This document shows positions 50,301 to 59,101 of a DNA stretch of 64,000 nt, in pieces (the first letter of the stretch is position 1; the number at the start of each line of letters is the position of its first letter). Origin of the DNA: Annona cherimola. Lineage: Eukaryota > Streptophyta > Magnoliopsida > Magnoliales > Annonaceae. A program made the position numbers and the translations under genes. The stretch is from positions 25,413,817 to 25,477,816 of the forward strand of contig CM059971.1 in the NCBI GenBank assembly GCA_030490835.1, written 5' to 3'. The notes under the pieces are model-generated. The model made no database searches and was not told the origin of the DNA. It saw only the letters and a program-made list of their open reading frames with translations.

Positions 50301-53163
50301 GGAGTTATAGCTAGTGATGTCTGTGGAGGAGAGCTCAGGCCCTAGAGGTTGTCAAAGAAAATTCTGCAAAAAATAAAAATTTTCCTTATCTCATTCTCTT
50401 CAACTACCTTATAAATTCTTCACTTCATGACTTGTTTAGAGATCAAAGCTTTCCAAGGCAGTCCACAAAGTCAATCAAATGACTTCATCTTATTTCATCT
50501 TATAATACATCATTACAACTTCTCATTTTCTTAGATGAAATCAAAGGCACTCTAGAAAGTGTTTCAGACTTTCTAATAAAGCCAAGACACATACATCATA
50601 AAATTAATCAGGTTACTTTATGACACAACCAGCACTACCTCAAAGGCTTCTCAAAAAGGTCAATAACCTTCTTCTTTTATAACAAAGAAATCATATCATC
50701 TTCTCATTTTCTTGATCATGTAAGATCAATAGCGAACGAATCTCGTTTCAAACAACTTATGTCCCTTTTTTGTCTCCCACAAGTAAATATTTTCATACCT
50801 GGCTTTTCATCTCTCACAAGCATAAACAGCAAAGACTACCTGTTTTCAATCTTTCACAAGACAGCAACAAAGATCATAGTTTTGTATTATCCTTCATGTC
50901 TACACCTTTTCCTCGAATAAAGGGTATTCTTTTAAAGATGTAATTAAAATTCATTGTACATAGCAAAACCAAGATGTACAAGCATGTAACCTTTTGAGCA
51001 ATCAGACTTATGGAATAAAATATACATTTTCATTCCATGAGTATTCCATAAAACAGAGTCATATAAACCTCGCCAATCAGATGCTTATTTTAATATCATA
51101 GCATACCTTGCAACATGGCCGCTCCTCCCCCCCAACCCCACCTCCCACCAGGCCCACGAGCACGGAAACAAATGATAAACACAGTGTAAACAAAAACGGA
51201 ATCAAATATTGCATTAAACATTCTCAAACAAAATTTTCAAAACTCATACCGGTCAGTTCACTTGTTTGTGGCGCCTCATCCTGATAGAAGTTCAAATTGT
51301 TCAATACAGGTCATTGATTATATCAAATATCAAGATCAGGCTGTATAAATTTTACAGCTACCTGTTTTGATTCCAATAGCACATATGCCCCATTTTCAAA
51401 TGCATAATAAAGGCCATCTTTACTGCTATAATACCATCCAGCATTAGGGTCATGATAAAATCCACTCCTGCATGAAATGAAGAGAAGACAATTTGGAACA
51501 ATCAATCTCTTGACTATTACTGCATTATAATTTTTAGGGTTATTTGCATCTATACCAACTTAAAAGTAAAATATTTACATCCATTTTTTTGGCGGGTTTA
51601 CTTTTTTGCATTTATACCAACAATTTTTAATATCTTTTTGCACTCATTTGAACATTGTTTGTCTCCATCTAACAGCTGCAAAGTACTCCCTTGAGGGCTC
51701 TACATCGTAGCACGTGCTCCATGACTTTTTTAATATATAATAATAATTACATATTTTATGTTATCATATTATATGACATATCAATTACTATAAGCAAATA
51801 ATCTATAAATAAAAAATAATTTATGTTAATAAAATTAGTGTCTTTTAGATTTTGTAAATTTTCACTAATAATTCAAAAAGTCACAGAGAGCATGCTAATA
51901 TGTAGAGCAGAGTCCTCAAAGGAGTGTTTAACAACTGTAAAAGTTATTGACATAAACGGAAAAAATAAAAAATAAAAAATAGTTGGCATGGATGCAAATA
52001 TTTTATTTTGAGTTGGGATTGATACAAATAACATAATTTTTATTTATTCATTTCTTCTTTCATTTTTTTCATTCATAAGGCAACTAAATAAATTACACCT
52101 GAGTTATGCTTCAACGCTTATATTTTTGTGATCTTTTTTCACAGATATGTGTGCCCAGGAAACATCTTTTTACATATGAAATTTTACATTTTCTTTTACA
52201 TATGAAAATGTAAAATTTTTCATAAATAAAAAAATTTTGCTTATGCACAGATATCCAAAAAACATCAAACAAATAATGGGTAATGTGAGCATGAGCAGTG
52301 AGCTTTAATGCTCAAGCAAGCAAAGCATGACTCATTGCATAATGCAAGCATGACCATTGAAGTGAAGCATGACTCATTATATTTGGCTGAACTAGGGTTG
52401 ACAACAACGCAGAATGATGAATAATTTAAAAATACATATATTGAAAATGTGCGCGTGCGCGCATGTATAATCAACTGGAAAAGTGTCACGACTCTCATGA
52501 TAATTACACCATGAAGAGCCTTATGCCATGATAATTTTGAAAAATATTTTTTTCATTCAGTTGTAATTTATTATGATATTTTTCCAGTAGTAATTTCTCC
52601 GGTCTATTCTCCTCTTCTTCTCCTACCACCCCGCTTGCAAACTAACATGAATACTCTTCCCAGTAGTTATTTTGTTTTTGTCGCAGAATTTTCAATTAGC
52701 CTCAAGTATTCATTTTGTTTTTGTCGCAGAATATTACATAGTCCATTGTTCTCTCTCGTTCGAAACAGGCTTAAAGAAGATAATCCACTGAATCTTCAAA
52801 ACAGATATCGGGCCAAATTTTCACAAATAGAGCTGAATGTTGGGAAACTTTTCGAATCCATATAAGCATCCAAAAATAATTAATAGTAACCCGATTTTGA
52901 GGATGGGCAATTTGATTACAAATGGTTCCTATTCAGAATATTGAAAGGAATCGACCAACATCCAGAAACAAAAGGATACTCGAAAACCCTAGAAATGAAC
53001 ATCCTTTGGAAATACAACGTATCCATGAAGAAAAAAAAACGAAAGCAGATAGAGTGAAGAACCTAGCATGGTAGTAAAGCTGGGAAGCTTCGTCCCATTG
53101 GAACAAGCAATCGGAGCTTTCCGTATCACAATCACCACTACCTTCATCTTCCTTTCCCGCCAT
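35629..53163 (-). CDS. OCRE and G-patch domain protein, 10 exons, 455 aa
   Basis: Minus-strand exons in order: 53163-53063, 51467-51362, 51280-51250, 44808-44754, 44647-44556, 44470-44312, 43441-43169, 39668-39454, 37783-37559, 35739-35629 (stop TGA 35631-35629). All junctions are GT-AG with matching phases and sum to 1368 bp. The start MAGKEDEG is the first true ATG of the frame. Residues about 20-66 form an OCRE aromatic repeat domain (FYHDPNAGWYYSSKDGLYYAF); the middle is acidic (VEELEEGEWIPDDEQE); exons 7-8 carry conserved LWDEENWRAQYGQVV and TYDSSNPTKDWGFPDL; residues about 402-449 are a G-patch (YARRILEGMGW..GLGW). OCRE and G-patch proteins are nuclear pre-mRNA processing factors; G-patches activate DEAH helicases. 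I recall Arabidopsis AT5G26610 as similar, unverified. Introns 1, 3 and 6-9 are filled with mobile elements. Exon 9 has tandem acceptors (CCAGCAG), so Gln345 may be optional. Confidence 0.85.
36047..36466. mobile_element. Mutator-type MITE copy 4 with captured inverted local DNA
   Basis: It starts GAGGAGTGATCTTATC and ends ACAGGATTAGTCTTC. It is flanked by a perfect 9-bp duplication CATTCTAAA (36038-36046 and 36467-36475). Part of the left arm (about 36160-36262) is replaced by a segment that is the reverse complement, at about 90%, of 36545-36650, which lies just outside the element. It sits in intron 9 of the OCRE/G-patch gene. Confidence 0.88.
37070..37515 (+). mobile_element. LTR plus primer-site fragment of a Copia/TRIM-type element
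   Basis: TGTTAGGATGTAG at 37072 opens an LTR-like stretch with a TATAAATAG box (37200-37208). It closes AATCCTGTTACA at about 37261 and is followed by GGAGCAGAGCTTCAGTGG, which resembles the usual TGGTATCAGAGC initiator-Met tRNA site. The next 250 bp have no recognised frame, and no right LTR is seen. It ends about 45 bp below exon 9. Confidence 0.45.
37911..38745 (+). repeat. Tandem duplication (about 270 bp unit), first copy interrupted by a MITE
   Basis: The unit GAGAGCC.TT.GATACAAGAAAAATTACACAAA..TATAAAATGTGACCAGAA..TTTTTGTAGACTGATAC occurs at 37911-38470 (with the MITE at 37954-38242 inside) and again at about 38471-38745 without it. An inverted third copy of the core (GCAGTTACGCCTATG class) lies at about 38850-38980. 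All lie in intron 8 of the OCRE/G-patch gene. Confidence 0.8.
37954..38242 (+). mobile_element. Tourist-like MITE in intron 8
   Basis: Ends TGTGTTTGGTTGGG / CCCCCAATCAAACACA, interior CATCATTACCCCTATCATAT. The neighbouring duplicate segment (ATTACACAAAACAATATAAAA) preserves the empty site. Confidence 0.82.
40349..41283. mobile_element. Two related foldback elements in intron 7
   Basis: The first, about 40349-40907, has ends CCCACTTCTAT..CTATGTAACC against the inverted CTAGTTACATAGAAGTG. The second, 40933-41283, has exact inverted ends AGTGTAGCGC / GCGCTACACT. Their interiors share, in opposite orientation, TTTAAAG(T)AG(T)TNTTT..ACATCTAAACNATC and the gtGAAACTT..TTCTAA(C/T) segment. A third relative lies at 43690-44010. 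An (AT)n tract follows at 41296-41345. Confidence 0.65.
41296..41345. repeat. (AT)n microsatellite
   Basis: About 25 AT dinucleotides directly after the foldback element, in intron 7 of the OCRE/G-patch gene. Confidence 0.95.
42254..42533 (+). mobile_element. Tourist-like MITE with TAA target duplication
   Basis: Ends GGGGTGTGTTTGG / CTCAAACACACCC, flanked by TAA at 42251-42253 and 42534-42536. A 3-bp TWA target with GGG(T)GTGTTTGG ends is the PIF/Harbinger (Tourist) pattern. Its last ~110 bp plus the following ACATTTTTAACGC-A(n) are duplicated at about 42600-42735. Confidence 0.8.
43690..44010. mobile_element. Degraded foldback element in intron 6
   Basis: GATGGTTTAGATGTTGAATT, GGGCCCGTGCACATC and GATGAAACTTAGTTTTCTAA match, diverged, parts of the intron 7 elements. 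Limits are approximate. Confidence 0.5.
46295..46322 (+). repeat. G28 homopolymer
   Basis: 28 consecutive G on the plus strand, preceded by a T-rich stretch, inside intron 3 of the minus-strand gene, so the transcript carries a C28 run. Its true length is prone to sequencing error. Confidence 0.9.
46385..48955. mobile_element. Long-TIR foldback element A in intron 3
   Basis: The left arm (ATTGTTTTGTGGAACACTCATGG..) and the right arm read in reverse (..TTGTTTTGTGGAACAATTATAG..) are inverted copies several hundred bp long. A Tourist-like MITE (46453-46701) is nested in the left arm. The right arm has a 101-bp tandem duplication (48750-48850, 48851-48951). The interior includes a 27-bp tandem duplication at about 47195-47250 (AAATTATAATGACGTATCAC). 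No recognised frame. Ends approximate. Confidence 0.6.
46453..46701 (+). mobile_element. Tourist-like MITE nested in element A
   Basis: It starts GTGTGTTTGTTTAAACC, continues TTTTCACTCTCTACAACTAT and CATCATTAACCCTATCATAT, and ends CCCAAGCACACCC. Confidence 0.75.
48960..49265 (+). repeat. Compound hexa/trinucleotide microsatellite, about 300 bp
   Basis: Successive blocks of TTCTTG, TTATTG, TTCTTA and TTACTA repeats with short ATT interruptions. The block order suggests point mutations followed by local expansion. It lies between foldback elements A and B. The long Leu-rich and Ile/Val/Thr-rich frames are compositional. Confidence 0.95.
49268..51083. mobile_element. Long-TIR foldback element B in intron 3
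   Basis: The left arm (CATCTGATTGGTGAGATATTTA..ACTCATGGAATAAAAATCTGTA..) and the reverse of the right arm (CATCTGATTGGCGAGGTTTATA..ACTCATGGAATGAAAATGTATA..) are inverted over about 500-700 bp. They are also homologous to element A. The interior 49800-50340 is more GC-rich with a short frame (49935-50138) that I do not recognise. Confidence 0.7.
51537..52032. mobile_element. Foldback MITE with perfect 10-bp target duplication
   Basis: Inverted ends of about 45 bp (GTTATTTGCATCTATACCAA against TTGGGATTGATACAAATAAC), flanked by ATAATTTTTA at 51527-51536 and 52033-52042. This suits a Mutator-type element. It is in intron 1 of the OCRE/G-patch gene, 70 bp from exon 2. Confidence 0.87.
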
Positions 53164-53530
53164 TTCCCTGCCTCTCCCGGTCTTCCCTCCACTCTTTCTA
53201 GTTGATGTTGGAGCTGGATAGTATTGCAAATGACCTGCCTCAGTAATCCAATTACTACGCCTTTGTGTGTCGCGTGGCTGAAACGACGAAGGAACGGAAT
53301 TATGAACTATGATTCACTTAGGAGGGCGTGTAAACGGGGTCGTTCTTAACTCAAATCTGACAAACCAAACCGGATTTATAATAGAGTTACGCCTTTTAAA
53401 AGGATAAGTTATATGATCCAATTTTATATTAGGTTTGTTTGAGTTAAATGATTGAAACCTAATCTAATTTCACATATTATTGTCAAACCTAATAAATTAT
53501 TAAAAAATAGTCGTATATTAGCACATAATG
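53164..53530 (-). promoter_or_regulatory. 5' UTR and proximal promoter region of the OCRE/G-patch gene
   Basis: GC-richer DNA immediately upstream of the start codon, bounded by a Tourist-like MITE from about 53531. The frame is open upstream of ATG, but no in-frame ATG precedes it closely. No definite TATA box was picked. Confidence 0.4.
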
Positions 53531-53820
53531 GGTATGTTTGTTTGGGGCCAAAACTTGTCAATTAAAACTTTTCAACCCAAAATTTTTCACTCTTCATAAC
53601 TACTTTATTTTTTAATTATTTTTTCACATTTTTCTATACAAATTACCCTACTTTTCAATCATTTATACACAACTACCATACAACTAACCTATCTATTTTA
53701 ACTTTATTCTCTTTACTCCTCATCATTACCCCTATTATATCATATCATTTTCCATCAATTTGACAACTTCTACCTCTAAAACTTTTTATCAAAAGTTTTA
53801 CCTCCAACCAAACACACCCA
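53531..53820 (+). mobile_element. Tourist-like MITE near the OCRE/G-patch promoter
   Basis: It starts GGTATGTTTGTTTGGGG and ends CCAACCAAACACACCC, with the family interior CATCATTACCCCTATTATAT. It lies about 370 bp upstream of the start codon. Confidence 0.8.
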
Positions 53821-53881
53821 ATATATCAAAACTAACTAAACATTATTGTCCTAAAATAAAGATTATTTAGCAATTATATTA

Positions 53882-54273
53882 AAAAAGTAATTTTGTTAGC
53901 GCTAGCTAAGCAAATGACTTGTTTATCACACATCAAAAAACTCATTTAAAACATTTTTTTGTTTTCTCTTTCATATACTTATTTATCTAAGTGTATTTAA
54001 CAAATAAATCAAATTTTGCCATTTTCGGATATGTGTACGTAGTTTTTTGAAATTTTTAAATAGAGTATTTTAAATGTATATATACACGTAGATATTTAAA
54101 ATCTTACAAAAAAATATATGCATATTCAAATATGGTAAAACTTAGTTTATATATTAAATACACTTAAATAAACATATGCATGAAGAAAAATAAAAAATAA
54201 ATATTTTAATTGAGTTTTTTTAAGTGGGTTAAGCGAGTCATTTGCTTAGCCAAAGCTAACACGATCATTCCTC
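53882..54273. mobile_element. Mutator-type MITE copy 5 (392 bp)
   Basis: It starts AAAAAGTAATTTTGTTAGCG and ends CACGATCATTCCTC, flanked by a perfect 9-bp duplication ATTATATTA (53873-53881 and 54274-54282). Confidence 0.88.
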
Positions 54274-54282
54274 ATTATATTA

Positions 54283-55779
54283 TTGCTATTAGAAAGTATT
54301 CCTATTAAAAGAATTAATTTCTATTCTTTTATATAAATTTAATTAAGTAAAATATTTTTAGATATTCTATATTTATTAACTTGATTTCTAACTCAAAATG
54401 AACCAACTTCTATAGAATTAAAATAGAATTGAATTAAGGTGTTAAAATATCATTAAAATTACAGGTGACTACAACAACCCCCCCCCCCATTGGCTCCATC
54501 CAAAAGGTGTTGTTTTTAATTTTTCATTAAAACATGTTATAAGTGTTCTTAATTCATGTACTAAATTTTATAATTTTTAATATGCATGTGTCTTTTTCTA
54601 AATTTTAAAAATTAACAATTTTTAATATAGTTAAATAATTTTACCTTAAAAAATGTTGATTTCCAAATTTGGAAAAGATATATACATATATTTAAAAATT
54701 GTGAATTTATTATGTGAATTAAAGAAGATTGATCCCTTTTGTCAAAAAAAGAAGAAGAAGAAATATTATATGAATTAAATAAGATTGATCATTTAGTCAA
54801 AAAAGAAGAAGAAGAAGAAGATTAATCCCGTGAGGTCAATTTCTAGCTTTACCTCCAAATATTTTTATTTTTTTATACTTTTGTGAGTCCACTTAAATGC
54901 TCTTTATGATTTTCAAAAAAAATTGTGCATCTAAATAAGGTTTTTGTCTTAAAAAATTTCAAAAATTTATAGTGACCTGGCTAAGTGGAGTTCACATAAG
55001 TGTTAAAAAATTGGCTAATTCAAGTGGTATCAACCTCCCAAATTAAATATACTTAAGATTTACATTTCCATGAAAAATTTAAAAAATCTAACCACACATA
55101 GGCTAAAAGGACCATGCCATCGAGATCGTTGATGATAGATCTTTTTACTAAGGAATATTCACTAAATTGAATTAAATTAGTAAAACATCCTTTACAAGGT
55201 AGTTCCAACTACATAATCACAACTATAAGATCTCCAACTACGTTAAGGACGGTGTGTCCATTATTCTAAGGGAATAGTGTCCATGCTATTTAGGTATATT
55301 TGGTAATGTTAATTTTGCTGCGGTTGTGACCCAGGTTGCTTTCTTATCAACTCGCCAGCAACAATCAGCCGTTTAATGGGCTGCAATTCATTTAGGTAAA
55401 AAGTTGAATTTAACTCATTTATAAATAGGTTGTAGAACTCTATTTAGCCAAACTTATAAATTTCAGCTTCTTTTTAAAGTTCAATTTCAAATGAAACTTT
55501 CTTAAAAAGTGCAATATCAAAAAGGTAGAGAAGTGTTTTGCTTTGTAATTTAAAAATCACTTTTAGTAACATTTTAGCGTTTGGCTTAAAAAATAAAAGT
55601 GCTTATGAATAGATAAAATGACTAATAAGGATAAAGGAAGCATTCCTAATAGATTTTATATTTTAAAATAGGAATTATTTTATTAATTTAAGATATCTAA
55701 TTATCTTATTAATTGAAGATGTCTAATTATTTTATTAATTAAATATTTCTCTTATATATTATTAAAATAAATTTGTTAT
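54283..55779. other. No gene seen
   Basis: AT-rich spacer with a C10-11 run at about 54478-54488 and (AAG)n tracts near 54750 and 54805. The 55640-55760 part has repeated ATTAATTxAAGAT words. Nothing recognisable. Confidence 0.5.
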
Positions 55780-55787
55780 TGATACCA
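55780..55787 (-). other. Candidate pararetrovirus primer-binding site
   Basis: TGGTATCA on the minus strand, then diverging from the usual GAGC. It is about 400 bp after the polyprotein stop, which fits the expected position. Confidence 0.45.
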
Positions 55788-56530
55788 AATTTAACCCAGG
55801 AGAGAAGAAACTTGAAATTCCAATGATTTTATATATGGAGTAATCGAGGCTATACAAAGAGCTTGATATTTTCTTCGATGCTCTCTACAACACCCAAACC
55901 TCACCTTACATAGAGGAAAAGTTTTAAACAAAATATACAAAAGTTTTAAGTCTAGGCGGACTTAACAAAATGATAAATCCGGAACGTCTAAAGGGATGTC
56001 ATGTCATGAATAAAGGTGGAGTCGTACAGTCCTTTGCTCTATAACATTTTAAAAAAGTTGAAAACTGATAAGATTCTTTTGCTTTTACTTTAATAAAGGA
56101 TGATAGCTAACAACAACTTTGTCGAAGGGAATAATTAAATACTTTTGAGTCATCAAGGAGACAAGGATGCTGACTAGATATCCATCTAGTCCTCAACGAC
56201 TTGACTAGAGAGTAGGAACTCAAAAGCTTTCAGTCTCTGCTCCTTTTCTGAAATAAGAGGAAAGTTTTTTTTGATCATCCGAAGAGCAGACTTGAAGGCT
56301 TCTTTAGTTTCTTCTGAGTGGTCTGGAAGCTTCTCAGCAGGGGATGAGCAAAGATATTCGGCTAACAAAGTAGCCTTTTGGCCAGAACGGTGTTTCCTCC
56401 ATTTATAAGTTTGAAGAATAAGCTCATAATCAAACTTCGGCCACCATTTTAAATAAAAAGAATAAGTAATATAGGAGTTTGATTTAGTTTCTATAAAGAT
56501 AGAGAAATCCCAACGGAATTTATGTGATAA
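55780..56530 (-). mobile_element. Endogenous pararetrovirus, minus-strand piece: polyprotein 3' end, intergenic region, primer site
   Basis: The minus-strand frame from about 56530 to the stop at 56186 is open (about 115 codons) with ..KFDYELILQTYKWRKHRSGQ and LRMIKKNFPLISEKEQRLK, which resembles the C-terminal tail of a caulimovirid polyprotein. Beyond the stop, a promoter-like CTATGTAAGG (plus coordinates 55904-55913) and then TGGTATCA (55787-55780), the first 8 bases of the usual initiator-Met tRNA primer site, follow in the order a caulimovirid genome shows. The match to a specific genus (florendovirus- or petuvirus-like) is from memory. It is an old genomic copy, not a virus genome. Confidence 0.65.
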
Positions 56531-57010
56531 GGAATTTAAATTTCTTTATTTTGGACTTATTCAAATAGTCATCCAACCTCTAGTTAGATCAGGACTTCAA
56601 GCTTCGGTTTTAGCCTGTTTAAAGGATAATAGACATAAAAAATTTTCAGACTCTATGTTGAGAATTATTTAAACATCACTACATGCTGGACCAGTTTATT
56701 TTAATAGTTTCCCAAATTTTTCTATAAGCCTAACAGATCCACACACCTTAGATGGTTTATCACTACTTATTCAAACTCAAGGTTTTAATATGAGAATGGG
56801 ATCCAAACCTTTGTGTATCCAACATCGAATATATTATAAAGCAATGAAAACATTAGTTCCCAAATATTTAGTATCACAAGAAAAGGGAGTTACTCCTTAT
56901 TTTATAACAAACCCTATCCATAAAAAATTGAACCAAAAAAATGTTATGGTCAGAAATAAATCTTCCAACTGAATGGAAAATTGAAAATACACTACTCAAG
57001 AAACTCTTGA
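56531..57010 (+). pseudogene. Pararetrovirus movement protein remnant
   Basis: The broken frame shows the core of the 30K-type viral movement protein domain: GLIQIVIQPLVRSGLQ near the start, a stop at about 56670, then LDGLSLLIQTQGFNMRMG, RIYYKAMKTLVPKY and, after 56970, another stop. The N-terminus is missing because the sequence begins at the inverted junction near 56530. Confidence 0.8.
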
Positions 57011-57179
57011 ACAAACCTCTAAGAAAATTGAAGCTATAACAGAAACCCATGATAATATAACCCTAATTTTAAATCAACAACTAAAAGACACTCTGTTAGT
57101 CTATCCAGACCTATAACTCCAAAAATAACTATTACTTCTCCAACCAGAAAATCAACTTCTTTTTTCTCAGGAAGATTTC

Positions 57180-59000
57180 CTTTACACTATAATCAAAACA
57201 TTGAAAGGCCAGAGCCAGAGCCCTCAGAATCAGACTTTCAACTAAATAAAATAACAGAAAAATTAAGATTTACATTTGAAAAAGATTTATTGTTAAAAGA
57301 ATATAAAGCAAGTAATAATGAAGAAAAAAGAAGATGAATTTCAAAAACTTATAATTCATCAGATTTAAAAACAATAATTAAAAAATGGGTAGAATATTGT
57401 ATTTCAAATAGAAAAAATTTACCCTTCTTTAAATGGTATGACAATCAAGTAGAATTATCTATTAATATGCTAAAACAAACGAATGAAAACTCGAAAAATG
57501 AAAGCCAAGAAATAATCAATAAACTAGAACAAAGGCAAAATAGATCAAATAAAAAAATAGATGGACTAGTTATCCAACAACCATTTAAAAAATCAAGTTA
57601 TAAAGATGCACCAGTTTATCTTAAAGATTTATCACAAATAATAGAACAAAATAATTTCTCAAATTATAAATTAATAAAAATAGAAAATAATTAGAAAATA
57701 ATGAAATATAAAAGAAAGAAAAACAAATCTTTTCTACTCCAAACTTATCATTTTTTAAAAAACCATTAGAATTATCTTCAAAAATAGAATCTTCATTAGA
57801 AGAGGTTTTATCTTTATCGAAACCACCTAATCTATCAAAACTAAAAGAAAAATTAAATGAGATAGATTTAAATTATAAATCCAAAAAATATATTCAAACT
57901 TTAACAGAAAATCCAGCTAATGCCCTGCAGAGAATATATATGAGAAACACAAAAAATTATTATTATAAATCATCACCTATGGATCAACAATTTGAAGAAA
58001 ATAGAACAATCACAACAAATGATTTTAAACCAAATTCAATGTATGAATGAAGTATTGATGGAGCTACTGAATATCAAATGTGGAATATGACTAAGAGTAT
58101 GATTATGTAAGCAACAATGCTCCAACAATTAAAAAAATTCTCTGAAAGAGATGCGGTTGTTTCTATAGCTTGGGGATTTACAGGACAGCTAAAAGTGTGA
58201 TGGGATATCCAATTAACAACAGCAGAACAAAAAATTATGCCAGATGATTCAGAATCAGTAAATACACTTATTAGTACTATTCTTTATCGATTTCTAGAAA
58301 AAGTATAAGACTACCAAGCTATTATAAGAGAAAGGTTATTGAAATTAAGATGTAAATAAATGTCAAAGTTTAGGTGGTACAAAGATGTATTTCTCACCGA
58401 TGTTCAGTTATTAAAAGATGGTATGAAACCTATCTATAAAGAAATTTTTTTACAAGAATTACCTTTAGCTATAGAAAACAAGGTAAAAACTCTGATAAAA
58501 CAAGAAAATAGTGAAAAGTTAGAATATGCCAATTATACTTGGGGAACCTTACTTTCCAAAGTCCGTTAAGTAAGAATAGAATTATGTCAGCAAAAAAAAT
58601 GGAAGAAACTAAGTTTTTAAAATCACAAGACTTATCACAATTCTGTTCTCAATATGGGATAGAAAAGGTTCCATTCCAAAAAATTATGATGAAAAAATCA
58701 AGATATCCAAAATCTAAACCATATATACAAAATAAGTATCAATCCAATGATTCCTATCATTCCAAAAAACCTTCTAAAAAACCACATAGAAAATATTATA
58801 AAAAAATTTCAAAAAATAAAAAGAATATAAAAGAAATAAAATGTTATAAATGTGGAGAAAAGGCCATTATGCTTCAAAATGTTATAAAAACAAGTTATAT
58901 AGCTTTTAGCTAATTCAGATCTAAGCCTTGAAGTTATAACAAAGAAATTAAAAGAATTAGCCAATACATCCAATAGTGAAAAAGAATCAATAAACTCAAA
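57180..59000 (+). pseudogene. Pararetrovirus coat protein region with broken zinc knuckle
   Basis: Lys/Asn-rich segments run in several frames: IIKKWVEYCIS near 57375, WNMTKSMIM near 58085, FRWYKDVFLTDVQLLKDG at 58366. A CCHC zinc knuckle starts CYKCGEK at about 58840, but a frameshift breaks it before the His. At least six stops. Downstream, SEKESINSKEE is an acidic linker reaching the first solo LTR. Confidence 0.75.
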
Positions 59001-59101
59001 AGAAGAAGCCCATCAATTAAATCTTATTTATAGAAATAATTCAGAATCTAAATCAGAACGAGAACATAAATGCCATTGTTCATATAGTCAAAATGAGTAT
59101 C

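Noticed and set aside
53164..53229. Longer N-terminus starting 22 codons upstream of the chosen Met
   Set aside because: The upstream start is not ATG (it is TTG); MAGKEDEG is the first true ATG in frame.
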